Below are positions 56,616-64,000 of a DNA stretch of 64,000 nucleotides, one piece after another. The position numbers and the translations under genes were made by a program. The first letter of the stretch is position 1. Every line of letters starts with the position of its first letter. The notes beneath the pieces were generated by a model. The model made no database searches. It saw nothing but the letters and a program-made list of their open reading frames with translations, and was not told the DNA's origin. Origin of the DNA: Alistipes sp. Marseille-P5061 (GTDB lineage Bacteria; Bacteroidota; Bacteroidia; Bacteroidales; Rikenellaceae); NCBI RefSeq assembly GCF_900290115.1, contig NZ_LT985750.1, forward strand, positions 290,949 through 354,948, in the 5' to 3' direction.

Positions 56616-57572
56616 ATGCTGATTAAGATACTGCTCATCATCGCCATCGTCATCCAGACCCTGGCCACGCTCTACGCCCTGCGTCTGGTGCGTACGACGA
56701 AGTACAACTCGGTGTGGATTCTCTTCATCGTGGGCTTCTCGCTGCTCTCGGTCGAGCGGCTGGTACAGTTCCTCGCCGCCAGCGGGCAGTATGTCCCGCG
56801 GGGGTGGTTCGCCTACCTGGGCATCGTCATCTCGGTCTGCCTCTCCATCGGGGTCATGTACGCCCACAAGCTCTTCAAGTACATCGGGCGGCTCAACCGC
56901 CAGCGTCAGCTGCTCAACCGCCGCATCCTGACGGCCGTGCTGCGCACCGAGGAGAAGACCCGCTCGCGCTTCTCGAAGGAGCTGCACGACGGGCTGGGCC
57001 CGCTGCTCTCGTCGGCCAAGATGTCGCTCTCGGCCCTCGCGCGCGAGGAGCGCGACCCCGAGCAGCGCGAGATTATCGCCAACACGACCTACGTCATCGA
57101 CGAGGCGATTCGCTCGCTGCGCGAAATCTCGAACAACCTCTCGCCCCACGTGCTCATCGACTTCGGACTGGCGCGCGGCGTACAGAACTTCATCGACCGC
57201 AGCGCCGCGATGCACAATGTGAAGATTCGCTTCACGACCAACTTGCGCACGGAGCGCTACGACCCCGACACGGAGGTGATTCTCTACCGTGTCATCTGCG
57301 AGCTCATCAACAATTCGCTCAAACATTCGGGCTGCAAGTCCATCAACCTCTCGCTCTCGCAGAGCAGCGGTTCGCTCTCGCTCGAGTACACGGACGACGG
57401 GCGGGGCTTCAACCCCCAGGCAATGATGGACTGCGGCATGGGGCTCTCGAACATCGCCTCGCGGATTAATTCGCTCGGGGGGCGCTTCCAGATAACGAGT
57501 TCGCGGGGGCGGGGCATGCGCGCCTCGATTCACGTAGGGGTGGCACAAGGCGTGCCGCCGCGTAAAAAGTAA
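56616..57572 (+). CDS. NarL-type sensor histidine kinase
   Basis: A 318-residue membrane kinase with three N-terminal helices (about 3-22, 33-53, 66-86) and no large sensor domain. The phospho-acceptor His124 lies in FSKELHDGLGPLLSSAKMSL, the HisKA_3 pattern. An N box (VICELINNSLKHSG) and G box (DDGRGFNPQAM and MGLSNIASRI) complete the ATPase. Its partner response regulator starts 15 bp downstream. The stimulus is unknown. Confidence 0.92.
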   Translation: MLIKILLIIAIVIQTLATLYALRLVRTTKYNSVWILFIVGFSLLSVERLVQFLAASGQYVPRGWFAYLGIVISVCLSIGVMYAHKLFKYIGRLNRQRQLLNRRILTAVLRTEEKTRSRFSKELHDGLGPLLSSAKMSLSALAREERDPEQREIIANTTYVIDEAIRSLREISNNLSPHVLIDFGLARGVQNFIDRSAAMHNVKIRFTTNLRTERYDPDTEVILYRVICELINNSLKHSGCKSINLSLSQSSGSLSLEYTDDGRGFNPQAMMDCGMGLSNIASRINSLGGRFQITSSRGRGMRASIHVGVAQGVPPRKK

Positions 57573-57587
57573 ACGGAGACGGTGAAG

Positions 57588-58232
57588 ATGGAAAAGAAGG
57601 AGTGCAGAATCGTGCTGGTCGACGACCATTCGCTCTTCCGCAATGGACTGCGGGGGCTGCTCGACCGTTGCGAGGGGTATCGTGTGGTGGCCGAGGCGGC
57701 CAGCGGCGAGGAGTTCCTGGCTCTGCTGCCCGGGCTGGAGACCGACGTGGTCTTCATGGACTTCTCGATGCCGGGCATCGACGGCGCGCGGACGACCGAA
57801 CGGGCGCTGGCGCAGCGTCCCGAGCTGAAAATCATCACCCTCTCGATGTTCGGCGACGAAAGCTACTACCAGCGTATGGTGCAGGCCGGGGCGCGGGGCT
57901 TCCTGCTCAAGGACTCCGACATCAGCGACGTGCTGCAGGCCATCGACACGGTCGAGGCCGGTGGCAGCTACTTCAGCCCGCAGCTGCTCTCGTCGCTTGC
58001 CGGACGCATGCATGCGCGCGAGGATGCCCCCGACGAGCAGCTCTCGGAGCGCGAGCGCGAGATTCTGGTGGCGGTCTGCCGCGGCCTCTCGAATCAGGAG
58101 ATTGCCGACGAGCTCTTCATCTCGAAGCGCACGGTCGACAAGCACCGGGCCAACATTCTGGAGAAGACGGGGTGCAAGAATACCGCCTCGCTGGTTGTCT
58201 ACGCCATCCGTCACGGGATTGTCGACATCTGA
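57588..58232 (+). CDS. NarL/LuxR-type response regulator
   Basis: The 214-residue protein has a receiver domain with the acidic pocket at Asp12-13, phospho-acceptor Asp58 in FMDFSMPG and Lys in GFLLKDSD. The C-terminal LuxR helix-turn-helix is LSEREREILVAVCRGLSNQE through ISKRTVDKHRANILEKTG. I chose the ATG at 57588; a GTG two codons upstream is possible. Probable partner of the kinase gene. Confidence 0.93.
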   Translation: MEKKECRIVLVDDHSLFRNGLRGLLDRCEGYRVVAEAASGEEFLALLPGLETDVVFMDFSMPGIDGARTTERALAQRPELKIITLSMFGDESYYQRMVQAGARGFLLKDSDISDVLQAIDTVEAGGSYFSPQLLSSLAGRMHAREDAPDEQLSEREREILVAVCRGLSNQEIADELFISKRTVDKHRANILEKTGCKNTASLVVYAIRHGIVDI

Positions 58233-58744
58233 CACCGAGGGGCGCCGCGAGGGGCCGGCGGAGAGGGGCTCGGTGAAGAGGTGCAGCGGGGAGCCGGCGG
58301 GGCGACAAGCCGAGCACAGGCAGAAAGGTATCGGTGCACGCGGAAAACGACGTGGCCGTCCGGGAGTGGAATCGCTGAGTCAGTAATACAGACGGGGGGC
58401 AGCCTGGAAATGGAGACCCTCCTTTCGCTGGGATACTCTAAAACATAAGAAAACATCCGACCTTTTGGGGTCGGATGTTTTTTTGTGCGGGCCGGTCGGA
58501 TGCTGGATTTTCCCGTCGGTCGCCGGAAGCTCCGGATGATTGCCGGGCTCCCCGAGCCTCCATGTCGGTCGCCGGACGTTGAGGACGGCTGTCAAGACGG
58601 GCGGTCGCAGCCTGTCCGGAGCAGCGGTCCGGGATGGGCGTTCGGAGCAGTTGTCCGGAATCGGTGCGGGTCGATTATGAGGCGGAGCCGTCGTCTTATG
58701 CCTGTCGTTTGATGCCCGGTCTCTGCCGCCCGGGAGTCCTCCGC
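58233..58744. other. Spacer between the two-component pair and the GT2 gene
   Basis: About 510 bp, GC-rich, containing the terminator at 58451-58484. The rest shows recurring GTCGGTCGCCGGA-like and GTCCGGA motifs (58500-58660), of the degenerate GC-rich kind seen in other spacers of this window. No gene is supported. Confidence 0.5.
58451..58484 (+). terminator. Intrinsic terminator
   Basis: AAACATCCGACC (58451-58462) and GGTCGGATGTTT (58469-58480) form a perfect 12-bp stem followed by Ts. It lies about 220 bp after the response regulator. Confidence 0.85.
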
Positions 58745-59674
58745 TCAGAGCCCCTTGCGGGCCAGGCGCCAGGCCAGACGGTTGTAGACGTCGAGCAGCG
58801 CAGGGCGCCACGCCGCAGGGAGCGCGTTGAGTATCCGCACCTTGCGCAGCAGGCGGCGGTTCAGCCGCGTCCAGCCGAAGAAGCGGACCGTGCGCGCCGC
58901 CTCCTCGGTGCCGCCCTTGGCGCTGATGACCAGCGCCTTGCCCAGCGCCACGCGGGCGACGTATTCGTTGCTGGCCTCCGAGGCCGAGGCGTCGTAGAGT
59001 TCCTCGAGCGTGTGGCGGCTCCGTTCGGGGGTGTAGACCGCATTGGAGCGGTTCGAGGCGACGCGTGAGTAGAGCACCAGCCGCTCGGGCGAGAAGCAGA
59101 CCGGGCGGCAGCGGGCGATGCGGGTCCAGAGGTACTGGTCCTCGCCCAGCTTCATCCCCACGGGGAAGAGCCCCACCTCTGCGAAGAGGGTACGCGGAAT
59201 GACGCTGGCCGAGGGGATGGCCACGTAGCAGCTCATCGAGCGGGTGAAGAAGTCGTCGACGGGTCCCCGCTCGCGGGGGGTGCGGCCCGGCACGAGCCCC
59301 TCGTCGCTCACGATGTCGAAGGCCGTGGCGTAGAGCCCGCAGTCGGGCCAGCGCTCAATCATCGAGGCAATTTCGGCCAGAAAGCCGGGGCGCCACCGGT
59401 CGTCGGCGTCGAGCAGGGCGACATACTCGCCCCGCGCCTCGGCGATGGCCCTATTGCGGGCGGCGCTCACGCCGGCGTTCGGCTGGCGGATGAGGCGGAC
59501 GAGCGGCGAGCGGAAGGAGACGACAACCTCGGCCGAGCGGTCCGTCGAGCCGTCGTCGACGACGATGACCTCCAGCGGGCGGAGGCTCTGTTCGAGGGCC
59601 GAGCGGAGGGTCGCGGCGACCTCCGCCTCCTTGTTGTAGAGGGGTATGATGACCGAAAAGGTGGGTGTGCTCAC
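58745..59674 (-). CDS. Family 2 glycosyltransferase
   Basis: Inverting GT-A glycosyltransferase of 309 residues: SVIIPLYNKEAEVAATLRSA, VVDDGSTDRSAEVV, NAGVSAARNRAIAEARGEYV and the metal-binding LDADDRW. Acceptor and donor are unknown, but the neighbours suggest envelope glycan work. It is divergent from the next gene, and the two promoters interlock. Confidence 0.9.
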   Translation of the reverse strand: MSTPTFSVIIPLYNKEAEVAATLRSALEQSLRPLEVIVVDDGSTDRSAEVVVSFRSPLVRLIRQPNAGVSAARNRAIAEARGEYVALLDADDRWRPGFLAEIASMIERWPDCGLYATAFDIVSDEGLVPGRTPRERGPVDDFFTRSMSCYVAIPSASVIPRTLFAEVGLFPVGMKLGEDQYLWTRIARCRPVCFSPERLVLYSRVASNRSNAVYTPERSRHTLEELYDASASEASNEYVARVALGKALVISAKGGTEEAARTVRFFGWTRLNRRLLRKVRILNALPAAWRPALLDVYNRLAWRLARKGL

Positions 59675-59690
59675 GGCGTCGGGCTCTTTT

Positions 59691-59721
59691 TTGCAAAGGT
59701 ATCGTTATTTTGCTACATTTG
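59691..59721 (+). promoter_or_regulatory. Promoter for the NGPSL-motif gene
   Basis: TTG (59691-59693), a 20-bp spacer and TACATTTG (59714-59721) match the -33/-7 consensus. It is interlocked with a minus-strand promoter at 59694-59724. Confidence 0.75.
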
Positions 59722-59724
59722 CAA
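59694..59724 (-). promoter_or_regulatory. Promoter for the GT2 gene
   Basis: On the minus strand TTG (59724-59722), a 20-bp spacer and TACCTTTG (59701-59694). It shares the same 34 bp as the opposing plus-strand promoter, each -7 box lying against the other's -33 element. Confidence 0.75.
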
Positions 59725-59788
59725 GCGGCATCGGGCCGCTCCGACGGGTGTCGGGCTGCCCGCGTGCCCAATTTCAAAACATCAGCCC

Positions 59789-60706
59789 ATGACCCTGTCG
59801 CTCAGAATCGTTGCTCTGCTCCGCAATACCTTCGATACGCTCTTCTACTTCGCGGCGATGGCCGTGAAGGAGAACTTCCGCAACTACGTCGGCCGCGCCG
59901 GGGTGGTCGGCCGCCCCTCGCAGGAGCTCGTGCTGCTGGCCAACGGCCCCTCGCTCGGGCGCGAACTGCCGCGGCTGCTTGCGCGCGGCGACCACCGCAC
60001 GAAGGACTTCCTGGTGGTCAACTTCTTCGCCGAGGATGATCGCTTCGAGGAGATTCGCCCCAAATACTACGTCCTCTCCGACCCGATGTTCTTTCGTCAG
60101 AGCGTCAACCGCGAGCGGGTCGAGGCGCTCTACCGAACGCTCAACGAGAAGGTCACGTGGGAGATGAACCTCTACGTGCAGTACTACAACCCCGAGCGGT
60201 TCGACTATCGCCGCCGGCTGACCAACCCCCATATCCGCATCGTCCCCTTCCATACGCTGCTCTACCACGGCTTCCGCAGCGTCGAGTTCTGGCTCTTCCG
60301 CCACGGGCTGGGGAGCGCCAACTTCGGCACGGTCATCCAGAACGGCGAGTACATCGGGCTGCTGCTGGGCTACCGCCATCTGTCGCTCTACGGCGTCGAC
60401 CATACGCTGCTCGAGGGGTTGTGCGTCGACGCCTCGAACCGCCTCTGCCGCGCCGACCGCCACTACTACGACCAGGGTGCGGCCGCGGCTCCGCGCCCCA
60501 TCTACTTCAACGCCACCCTTCCGCCCGTCCCCTACACGATGGCCTCCTACCTGGCCGAGGTGGCCGAGCTCTTCCGCGGCCACGAGGTGCTGCGCGACTA
60601 CGCCGCAACGCTCGGTGCGCGGATTGTCAACCACACGGCCGGCTCGATGATTGACGCCTATGAGCGCGCCGGCGAGGCCGAGCAGCAGGAGGCGGAGCCG
60701 AAATAG
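59789..60706 (+). CDS. NGPSL-motif protein (GT42/DUF115-like)
   Basis: A 305-residue protein containing LLANGPSLGRELPRLLARG, FLVVNFFAEDD, KYYVLSDPMFF and, later, GTVIQNGEYIGLLLGYRHLS with LYGVDHTLL. This order (NGPSL, substrate description, Gly-rich repeat, L.G.D) recalls GT42 sialyltransferases and DUF115-like proteins, and suggests a sugar transferase. The link is by motif only. It is transcribed rightward from the interlocked promoter and converges on a CMP-sugar synthetase gene. Confidence 0.6.
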   Translation: MTLSLRIVALLRNTFDTLFYFAAMAVKENFRNYVGRAGVVGRPSQELVLLANGPSLGRELPRLLARGDHRTKDFLVVNFFAEDDRFEEIRPKYYVLSDPMFFRQSVNRERVEALYRTLNEKVTWEMNLYVQYYNPERFDYRRRLTNPHIRIVPFHTLLYHGFRSVEFWLFRHGLGSANFGTVIQNGEYIGLLLGYRHLSLYGVDHTLLEGLCVDASNRLCRADRHYYDQGAAAAPRPIYFNATLPPVPYTMASYLAEVAELFRGHEVLRDYAATLGARIVNHTAGSMIDAYERAGEAEQQEAEPK

Positions 60707-60735
60707 CCTCCTTCAGCTTCGGTCCGTCGATGAAA

Positions 60736-60780
60736 AAACAGGGCCTCCGGGGATGATGCACATCCCCGGAGGCCCTGTTT
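60736..60780. terminator. 20-bp perfect hairpin between convergent genes
   Basis: AAACAGGGCCTCCGGGGATG (60736-60755) is perfectly complementary to 60761-60780, with a 5-nt loop. It lies between the NGPSL gene and the CMP-sugar synthetase gene. Confidence 0.9.
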
Positions 60781-60803
60781 GTCGGCGCGGCGGCGCGGGC
60801 GGC

Positions 60804-61451
60804 TCAGAGTCCGCGGCTGGCGGCGATAATCTCTGCCATGGCGAAGTCCTCCGGATAGTCGATGTCGAGCCCCTCGACCCGCTCGACCACCGCCATGTAG
60901 GGGCGGTCGCCGATGCGGCGGTGGTCGCCGCACCACAGCCCCCGCGGGAAGATGAAGAAGGCGCTGGTCTCTATGTAGACCGGCTCGATGGTCTGCGTGC
61001 GGGGGATGTTGTCGAGCGCGTAGTTGAGCGGACGCCCCTTGAACCAGGCGAAGGTCTGAATCTTCTCGGCGCTGAAGGCCGAGTCGTACTCCCCCGATTG
61101 CACCTTCGCAAGAGCCCCGGAGATGGTCTCCGGGCGGATGAAGGGCGAGGTGGCGTGGGCCAGCACGTAGAGGTCGGCCTCGACGCGGGCGGTGAAGGCG
61201 TCGTAGATTTCGCGGCCGAGGGTGGTGTCGCGGTCGAGCTCCGCGCTGCGCTGCAGGAAGCGGACCCCCTCGGGCAGCAGCTCGCGGATGCGCTCGTCGC
61301 TGCAGAAGACATAGACCTCGTCGATGCCCTCGACGCGGGTCAGCGTCCGCAGAATGTGGCACATGAGGGGTTCGCCACCCAGCAGGCGGAGGTTCTTGCC
61401 GCTCACGCGCTGGCTGTTGAGGCGTATGGGTACGAATGCTACGGTTTTCAT
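60804..61451 (-). CDS. CMP-nonulosonate synthetase-like cytidylyltransferase
   Basis: A 215-residue nucleotidyltransferase with the N-terminal signature FVPIRLNSQRVSGKNLRLLG of acylneuraminate cytidylyltransferases and VYVFCSDERIRELLP, AHATSPFIRPETISG and DYPEDFAMAEIIAA. It would activate a nonulosonic acid (sialic, legionaminic or pseudaminic type) with CTP; KdsB-type activity is less likely from the SQRVSGKN motif. It is the second gene of an operon behind the LuxE-like gene, 36 bp away. Confidence 0.8.
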   Translation of the reverse strand: MKTVAFVPIRLNSQRVSGKNLRLLGGEPLMCHILRTLTRVEGIDEVYVFCSDERIRELLPEGVRFLQRSAELDRDTTLGREIYDAFTARVEADLYVLAHATSPFIRPETISGALAKVQSGEYDSAFSAEKIQTFAWFKGRPLNYALDNIPRTQTIEPVYIETSAFFIFPRGLWCGDHRRIGDRPYMAVVERVEGLDIDYPEDFAMAEIIAASRGL

Positions 61452-61487
61452 CTCTTTCGTGTTACGTGTTCGGTCGGTTGATAGACG

Positions 61488-62453
61488 TTACTGCACCAGC
61501 AGGTTGCAGCCCCGGATGTCGCTGTGGTCGATGCGCCCCTCGATGTCGAACGAGCCGTCCGTAAAGCGTTTGCCCACATCCTCGGTCTGGATGAAGGCGC
61601 ACGACCAGCGGTTGGCCAGGTCGGTGATGTTGATGCCGCCGCGCGAGCCGTCGGGCAGCAGCTCGAAGGGGTCGTTGATGTCGCGCACCTCCACGCGCAT
61701 CCACCCCGGGCAGCGGAAGCGGTTGCCGCCGAGCGAGTAGGCCTGCGAGGTGAGCTCCGCCATGCCGTATTCCGAGTGGATGACCTCCACGCCGAAGGCG
61801 TCGCAGAGGATGCGGTGGAACTCCTCCTTGGGCAGCTCCTCGCGGTAGCCCTTCATGCCGCCGGTCTCCATCACCACCGTATCCTTTAGCTTCGGCGAGT
61901 AGCGTTCGGCCAGGTCCCATAGCGCATAGCTCACGCCGAGCAGAATCTTGGGCTTCGGGTCGGCGGCCATGTCGTCGAGCAGCCGCTCGTAGTCGTCGAG
62001 GTAGAAGCCTCCCGAGCCGCAGTCGGCAATCAGCCGGTCGGCCATGTAGACCAGCGACGAACCCTTGCGGCGCAGGTAGTTGGGCAGCAGCGCGTAGAGG
62101 CTCCACCGCCGCGGCTCGCCGTAGAAGGTGCGGAACGAGGCGCGGAAGGCCTGCTCGTAGAGCGCCAGCGAACGCATCGCATGGCGCGATGGGGTCATGC
62201 CCGTGGTGCTGCTCGAGGTGAAGACCGCCTCGGGAGCCGCGTCGCCGCAGTAGATGTCGTGCGTCTTGAAGAGGCCGATGGGTAGATGGGGAATCTCCTC
62301 CGGGCGGTGAATCTGCCCGGGGCGTACTCCAATCAGTGCGAGGTATTGGCGGTAGGGGGCGCACCTTTCGGCCTGGAAGCGGAAGGTCTCCAGCGCCGCC
62401 GCCTCGAAAGCTTCGTTGTCCGCAATGCGGAACAGGTCGTCGTCGGTAAGCAT
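61488..62453 (-). CDS. LuxE-like acyl-protein synthetase
   Basis: A 321-residue protein of the acyl-protein synthetase (LuxE) family, which adenylates acyl groups in the ANL fold: FTSSSTTGMTPSRHAMRSL is the Ser/Thr-rich adenylate loop and VIHSEYGMAELTSQAY the second core block. The predicted promoter box (62475-62482) implies a transcript start around 62469, so the ATG at 62468 would be nearly leaderless. I therefore use the ATG at 62453 (MLTDDDLFRIADNEA). It may activate an acyl group for a modification; the target is unknown. Confidence 0.75.
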   Translation of the reverse strand: MLTDDDLFRIADNEAFEAAALETFRFQAERCAPYRQYLALIGVRPGQIHRPEEIPHLPIGLFKTHDIYCGDAAPEAVFTSSSTTGMTPSRHAMRSLALYEQAFRASFRTFYGEPRRWSLYALLPNYLRRKGSSLVYMADRLIADCGSGGFYLDDYERLLDDMAADPKPKILLGVSYALWDLAERYSPKLKDTVVMETGGMKGYREELPKEEFHRILCDAFGVEVIHSEYGMAELTSQAYSLGGNRFRCPGWMRVEVRDINDPFELLPDGSRGGINITDLANRWSCAFIQTEDVGKRFTDGSFDIEGRIDHSDIRGCNLLVQ

Positions 62454-62474
62454 GTAGGCTGAAACCATTTGCTG

Positions 62475-62482
62475 CAAAGGTA
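62475..62482 (-). promoter_or_regulatory. -7 box for the LuxE-like gene
   Basis: The minus strand reads TACCTTTG, matching TAnnTTTG, 21 bp ahead of the chosen ATG. Confidence 0.6.
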
Positions 62483-62604
62483 GCGATTTATTTCCGATTT
62501 CGGAATTCCCTTTTCCGATGCCCTTCCGGGTGGGGGAGGCCCTGTCGGGCGGCGGCTCCGTTTCGATGCCTCCGTTTCGGCGGTTCATTCGGTGCGGCCG
62601 GTGC

Positions 62605-62714
62605 GGCCGGCTGTCCCGGCATCTGCAACTTGTGGCCGGCTGTCTCGGTATCTGCAACTCTTGGCCGCCCGCCCCGGCATCCGCAATTCCAGGCCGGCGT
62701 CCCCGGTACACGCG
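62605..62714. repeat. 29-bp tandem repeat
   Basis: Three 29-bp units start at 62605, 62634 and 62663, with a partial fourth at 62692. The shared core is GGCCGGCTGTC(C/T)CGGCATCT with GCAACT after it; the third unit has several changes. The array lies in the spacer downstream of infC. Confidence 0.8.
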
Positions 62715-62816
62715 GGTAGTCATTCCTCTGGGTCGGGTGGCTCCGCGTCGGTTGGTCTCCCCCGGGGCTGGTAGTTCAGCATCGGTCGGTCTTCGCCGCG
62801 TCGCCCCCCCCCGCCT

Positions 62817-62849
62817 AAAAAAACAACAACCGCCAGCGGCGGAGTTGTT
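62817..62849 (-). terminator. Terminator after infC
   Basis: On the minus strand AACAAC (62849-62844), then CGCC-type stem pairing with a short bulge, and GTTGTT followed by seven Ts (62823-62817). Confidence 0.75.
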
Positions 62850-62905
62850 CCGCGCTGCGGTTGTCGTCTTGTTCGCAGGTCGGGCCGTACGGGTCCGGAG
62901 CCGCT

Positions 62906-63520
62906 CTACTTCTTGCTCTTCGGGGCAAGCATCATGTTCATCTTCTTGCCGTCGAGCTTGGGCATCATCTCCACCTTGGCATACTCCTCCAGGTCGGTGG
63001 CGAAGCGCAGCAGCAGGATTTCGCCCTGCTCCTTGAAGACAATCGAACGGCCGCGGAAGAAGACGTAGGCCTTCACCTTGGCCCCCTCCTTGAGGAAGTT
63101 CTCGGCATGCTTGAGCTTGAAGTTGTAGTCGTGGTCGTCGGTCTGCGGACCGAAGCGAATCTCCTTGACCACCACCTTCGTCTGGTTGGCTTTCAGCTCC
63201 TTGGCCTTCTTCTTCTGCTGGTAGAGGAACTTCTGGTAGTCGGCGATGCGGCATACCGGGGGGTCGGCTTTCGGCGAAATCTCAATCAGGTCGAGCTCCA
63301 TCTCGTCCGCCAGGCGCAGAGCCTCGCGGAGCGACATGACCTTGGGTTGCTCGATGTTGTCGCCCACCACGCGCACCTCGGGTGCGGTGATTTGGTCGTT
63401 GATGCGGTGCGGGTTCTCCTTTTCGGGCTTGCGTCCCGTGCGGGGAGCGCCACCGGCCGGTTTCGGTCTGTTATTCCCGGGGTTGAACGGCCTCGGCGGG
63501 AATGGTTTCGGTGCTGCGAT
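62906..63520 (-). CDS. infC: Translation initiation factor IF-3 with a non-ATG start
   Basis: IF-3 proofreads initiator tRNA and start codons. The conserved body is clear ([39 protein letters not shown]). No ATG precedes it in frame before a stop at 63526-63528. The best start is ATC at 63520, giving 204 residues with a Pro-rich N-terminal arm ([20 protein letters not shown]). E. coli infC uses AUU so that IF-3 represses its own mRNA; AUC here would allow the same. A GTG at 63376 would remove conserved residues. The rpmI/rplT genes do not follow. Confidence 0.9.
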   Translation of the reverse strand: MAAPKPFPPRPFNPGNNRPKPAGGAPRTGRKPEKENPHRINDQITAPEVRVVGDNIEQPKVMSLREALRLADEMELDLIEISPKADPPVCRIADYQKFLYQQKKKAKELKANQTKVVVKEIRFGPQTDDHDYNFKLKHAENFLKEGAKVKAYVFFRGRSIVFKEQGEILLLRFATDLEEYAKVEMMPKLDGKKMNMMLAPKSKK

Positions 63521-63665
63521 AGTTGTTGTAAATTAAATGGTTAAATGTTTTCTATTGTTGTTTCGCTGCTCGCTGGCGCCTTAGTCGGAGACATCCGCTC
63601 CGGGTTGCCACGACCGTTTGCGGTGCCTTTTGGGCGGTCTCTTCCAAAGGAGCTGTCGGAGCGTG

Positions 63666-63704
63666 AAAAAAGGCAGGGTCTGCGACTGAAGCCGCAGGCC
63701 CTGC
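63666..63704 (-). terminator. Terminator between thrS and infC
   Basis: On the minus strand a stem of GCAGGG/CCCTGC plus CTGCG/CGCAG with a mismatch (63673-63704), followed by a T-run (63671-63666). It separates infC from the thrS transcript; it might also act as an attenuator. Confidence 0.8.
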
Positions 63705-63716
63705 GCTTCGTCGGTG

Positions 63717-64000
63717 TTATGCCTTTTTCAGCTTGTGCGATTCAATCTCCTCCTTGACCAGTCCGGTGATGAAGTCGCGGAACTGCTCGAGGGTCATCTG
63801 TCCCTTGTCGCCTTCGCCCTGGGCACGGACCGAGACGAGCCGCTCGGCCTGCTCCTTCTCGCCGACAATCAGCAGGTAGGGGATGCGCTTGAGCTCGTTG
63901 TCGCGAATCTTGCGGCCGATTTTCTCGTTGCGGTCATCCACCTGGGCGCGGACGTCGTAGCGGTTGAGGTACTCCGACACCTCGTTGGCGTAGTCGTTGT
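63717..64000 (-). CDS. thrS: Threonine-tRNA ligase, 3' end only
   Basis: The last 94 codons of a class II synthetase. The anticodon-binding domain matches Thr[35 protein letters not shown] and [17 protein letters not shown]. The rest lies beyond the right edge, so the start is not visible. thrS-infC is a common bacterial neighbourhood. Confidence 0.93.
   Translation of the reverse strand, partial: NDYANEVSEYLNRYDVRAQVDDRNEKIGRKIRDNELKRIPYLLIVGEKEQAERLVSVRAQGEGDKGQMTLEQFRDFITGLVKEEIESHKLKKA

Larger units (their letters stand above)
62483..62905. other. Spacer between the LuxE-like gene and infC
   Basis: About 420 bp, GC-rich, with a 29-bp tandem repeat (62605-62714) and a terminator for infC at 62817. 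No gene is supported. The rpmI and rplT genes normally found downstream of infC are not here. Confidence 0.5.

Noticed and set aside
1-64000. tRNA, rRNA, CRISPR arrays, insertion sequences and phage genes
   Set aside because: No T-loop signature in a tRNA context, no regular direct repeats with spacers, and no transposase or integrase motif were seen on either strand.

Overview
The window looks like core chromosome from a GC-rich member of the Bacteroidales, most likely Alistipes or another Rikenellaceae. The evidence is: promoter -7 boxes of the Bacteroidetes form TAnnTTTG ahead of many genes, several with a TTG/TTTG element about 19-21 nt upstream; A-rich leaders instead of strong Shine-Dalgarno sites; uppS-bamA-ompH-ompH next to divergent nadK/pdxJ; and secreted PepSY-like, TonB-C and surface lipoprotein families. 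The genus is an inference. No tRNA, rRNA, CRISPR array, insertion sequence or phage gene was recognised.

Layout. 1-5.3 kb (minus): a TonB-C secreted protein, an MGMT-family protein coupled to prfA, and leuS. 5.9-24.8 kb (plus): a long translation block fusing the str, S10, spc and alpha operons (rpsL to rplQ, with secY, map, infA and rpmJ), closed by a strong terminator. It is broken once, between rpsN and rpsH, by about 790 bp of non-coding DNA holding hairpins and a new promoter. 24.8-32.2 kb: two secreted proteins (plus), then tpiA with an in-frame membrane-protein extension, lysS and a large surface lipoprotein (minus). 32.4-37 kb (minus): a coupled operon of zinc peptidase, SGNH hydrolase, MBOAT acyltransferase and PAP2 phosphatase. 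37.2-41.4 kb: a dehydrogenase (minus), then a permease-ubiE-lipoprotein-SPOR-like operon and a small Cys-repeat lipoprotein (plus). 41.6-48.7 kb (minus): an AraC regulator and the envelope-biogenesis group ompH-ompH-bamA-uppS, with nadK. 48.8-51.8 kb (plus): pdxJ, an SGNH hydrolase and a CCA-type nucleotidyltransferase with an Ala-rich tail. 52-58.2 kb: thioesterase, TsaC-type enzyme and VOC protein (minus), YebC (plus), rplS (minus), surE and a NarL-type two-component pair (plus). 58.7-62.5 kb: a small glycan-type locus. 62.9-64 kb (minus): infC, with an apparent AUC start, and the 3' end of thrS.

How the genes work together. Most of the window serves translation: ribosomal proteins, EF-G, IF-1, IF-3, RF1, three aminoacyl-tRNA synthetases, Met aminopeptidase, TsaC and the CCA enzyme. 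The remainder serves the envelope: SecY, BamA, Skp-like chaperones, UppS, a LolC/E-like permease and an O-acylation operon.

The points most worth following up are the interrupted rpsN-rpsH junction, the membrane-TpiA fusion frame, the interlocked divergent promoters at 59.7 kb, the CX3C decapeptide repeat lipoprotein, the NGPSL/CMP-sugar/LuxE-like locus, and infC without ATG and without rpmI-rplT.
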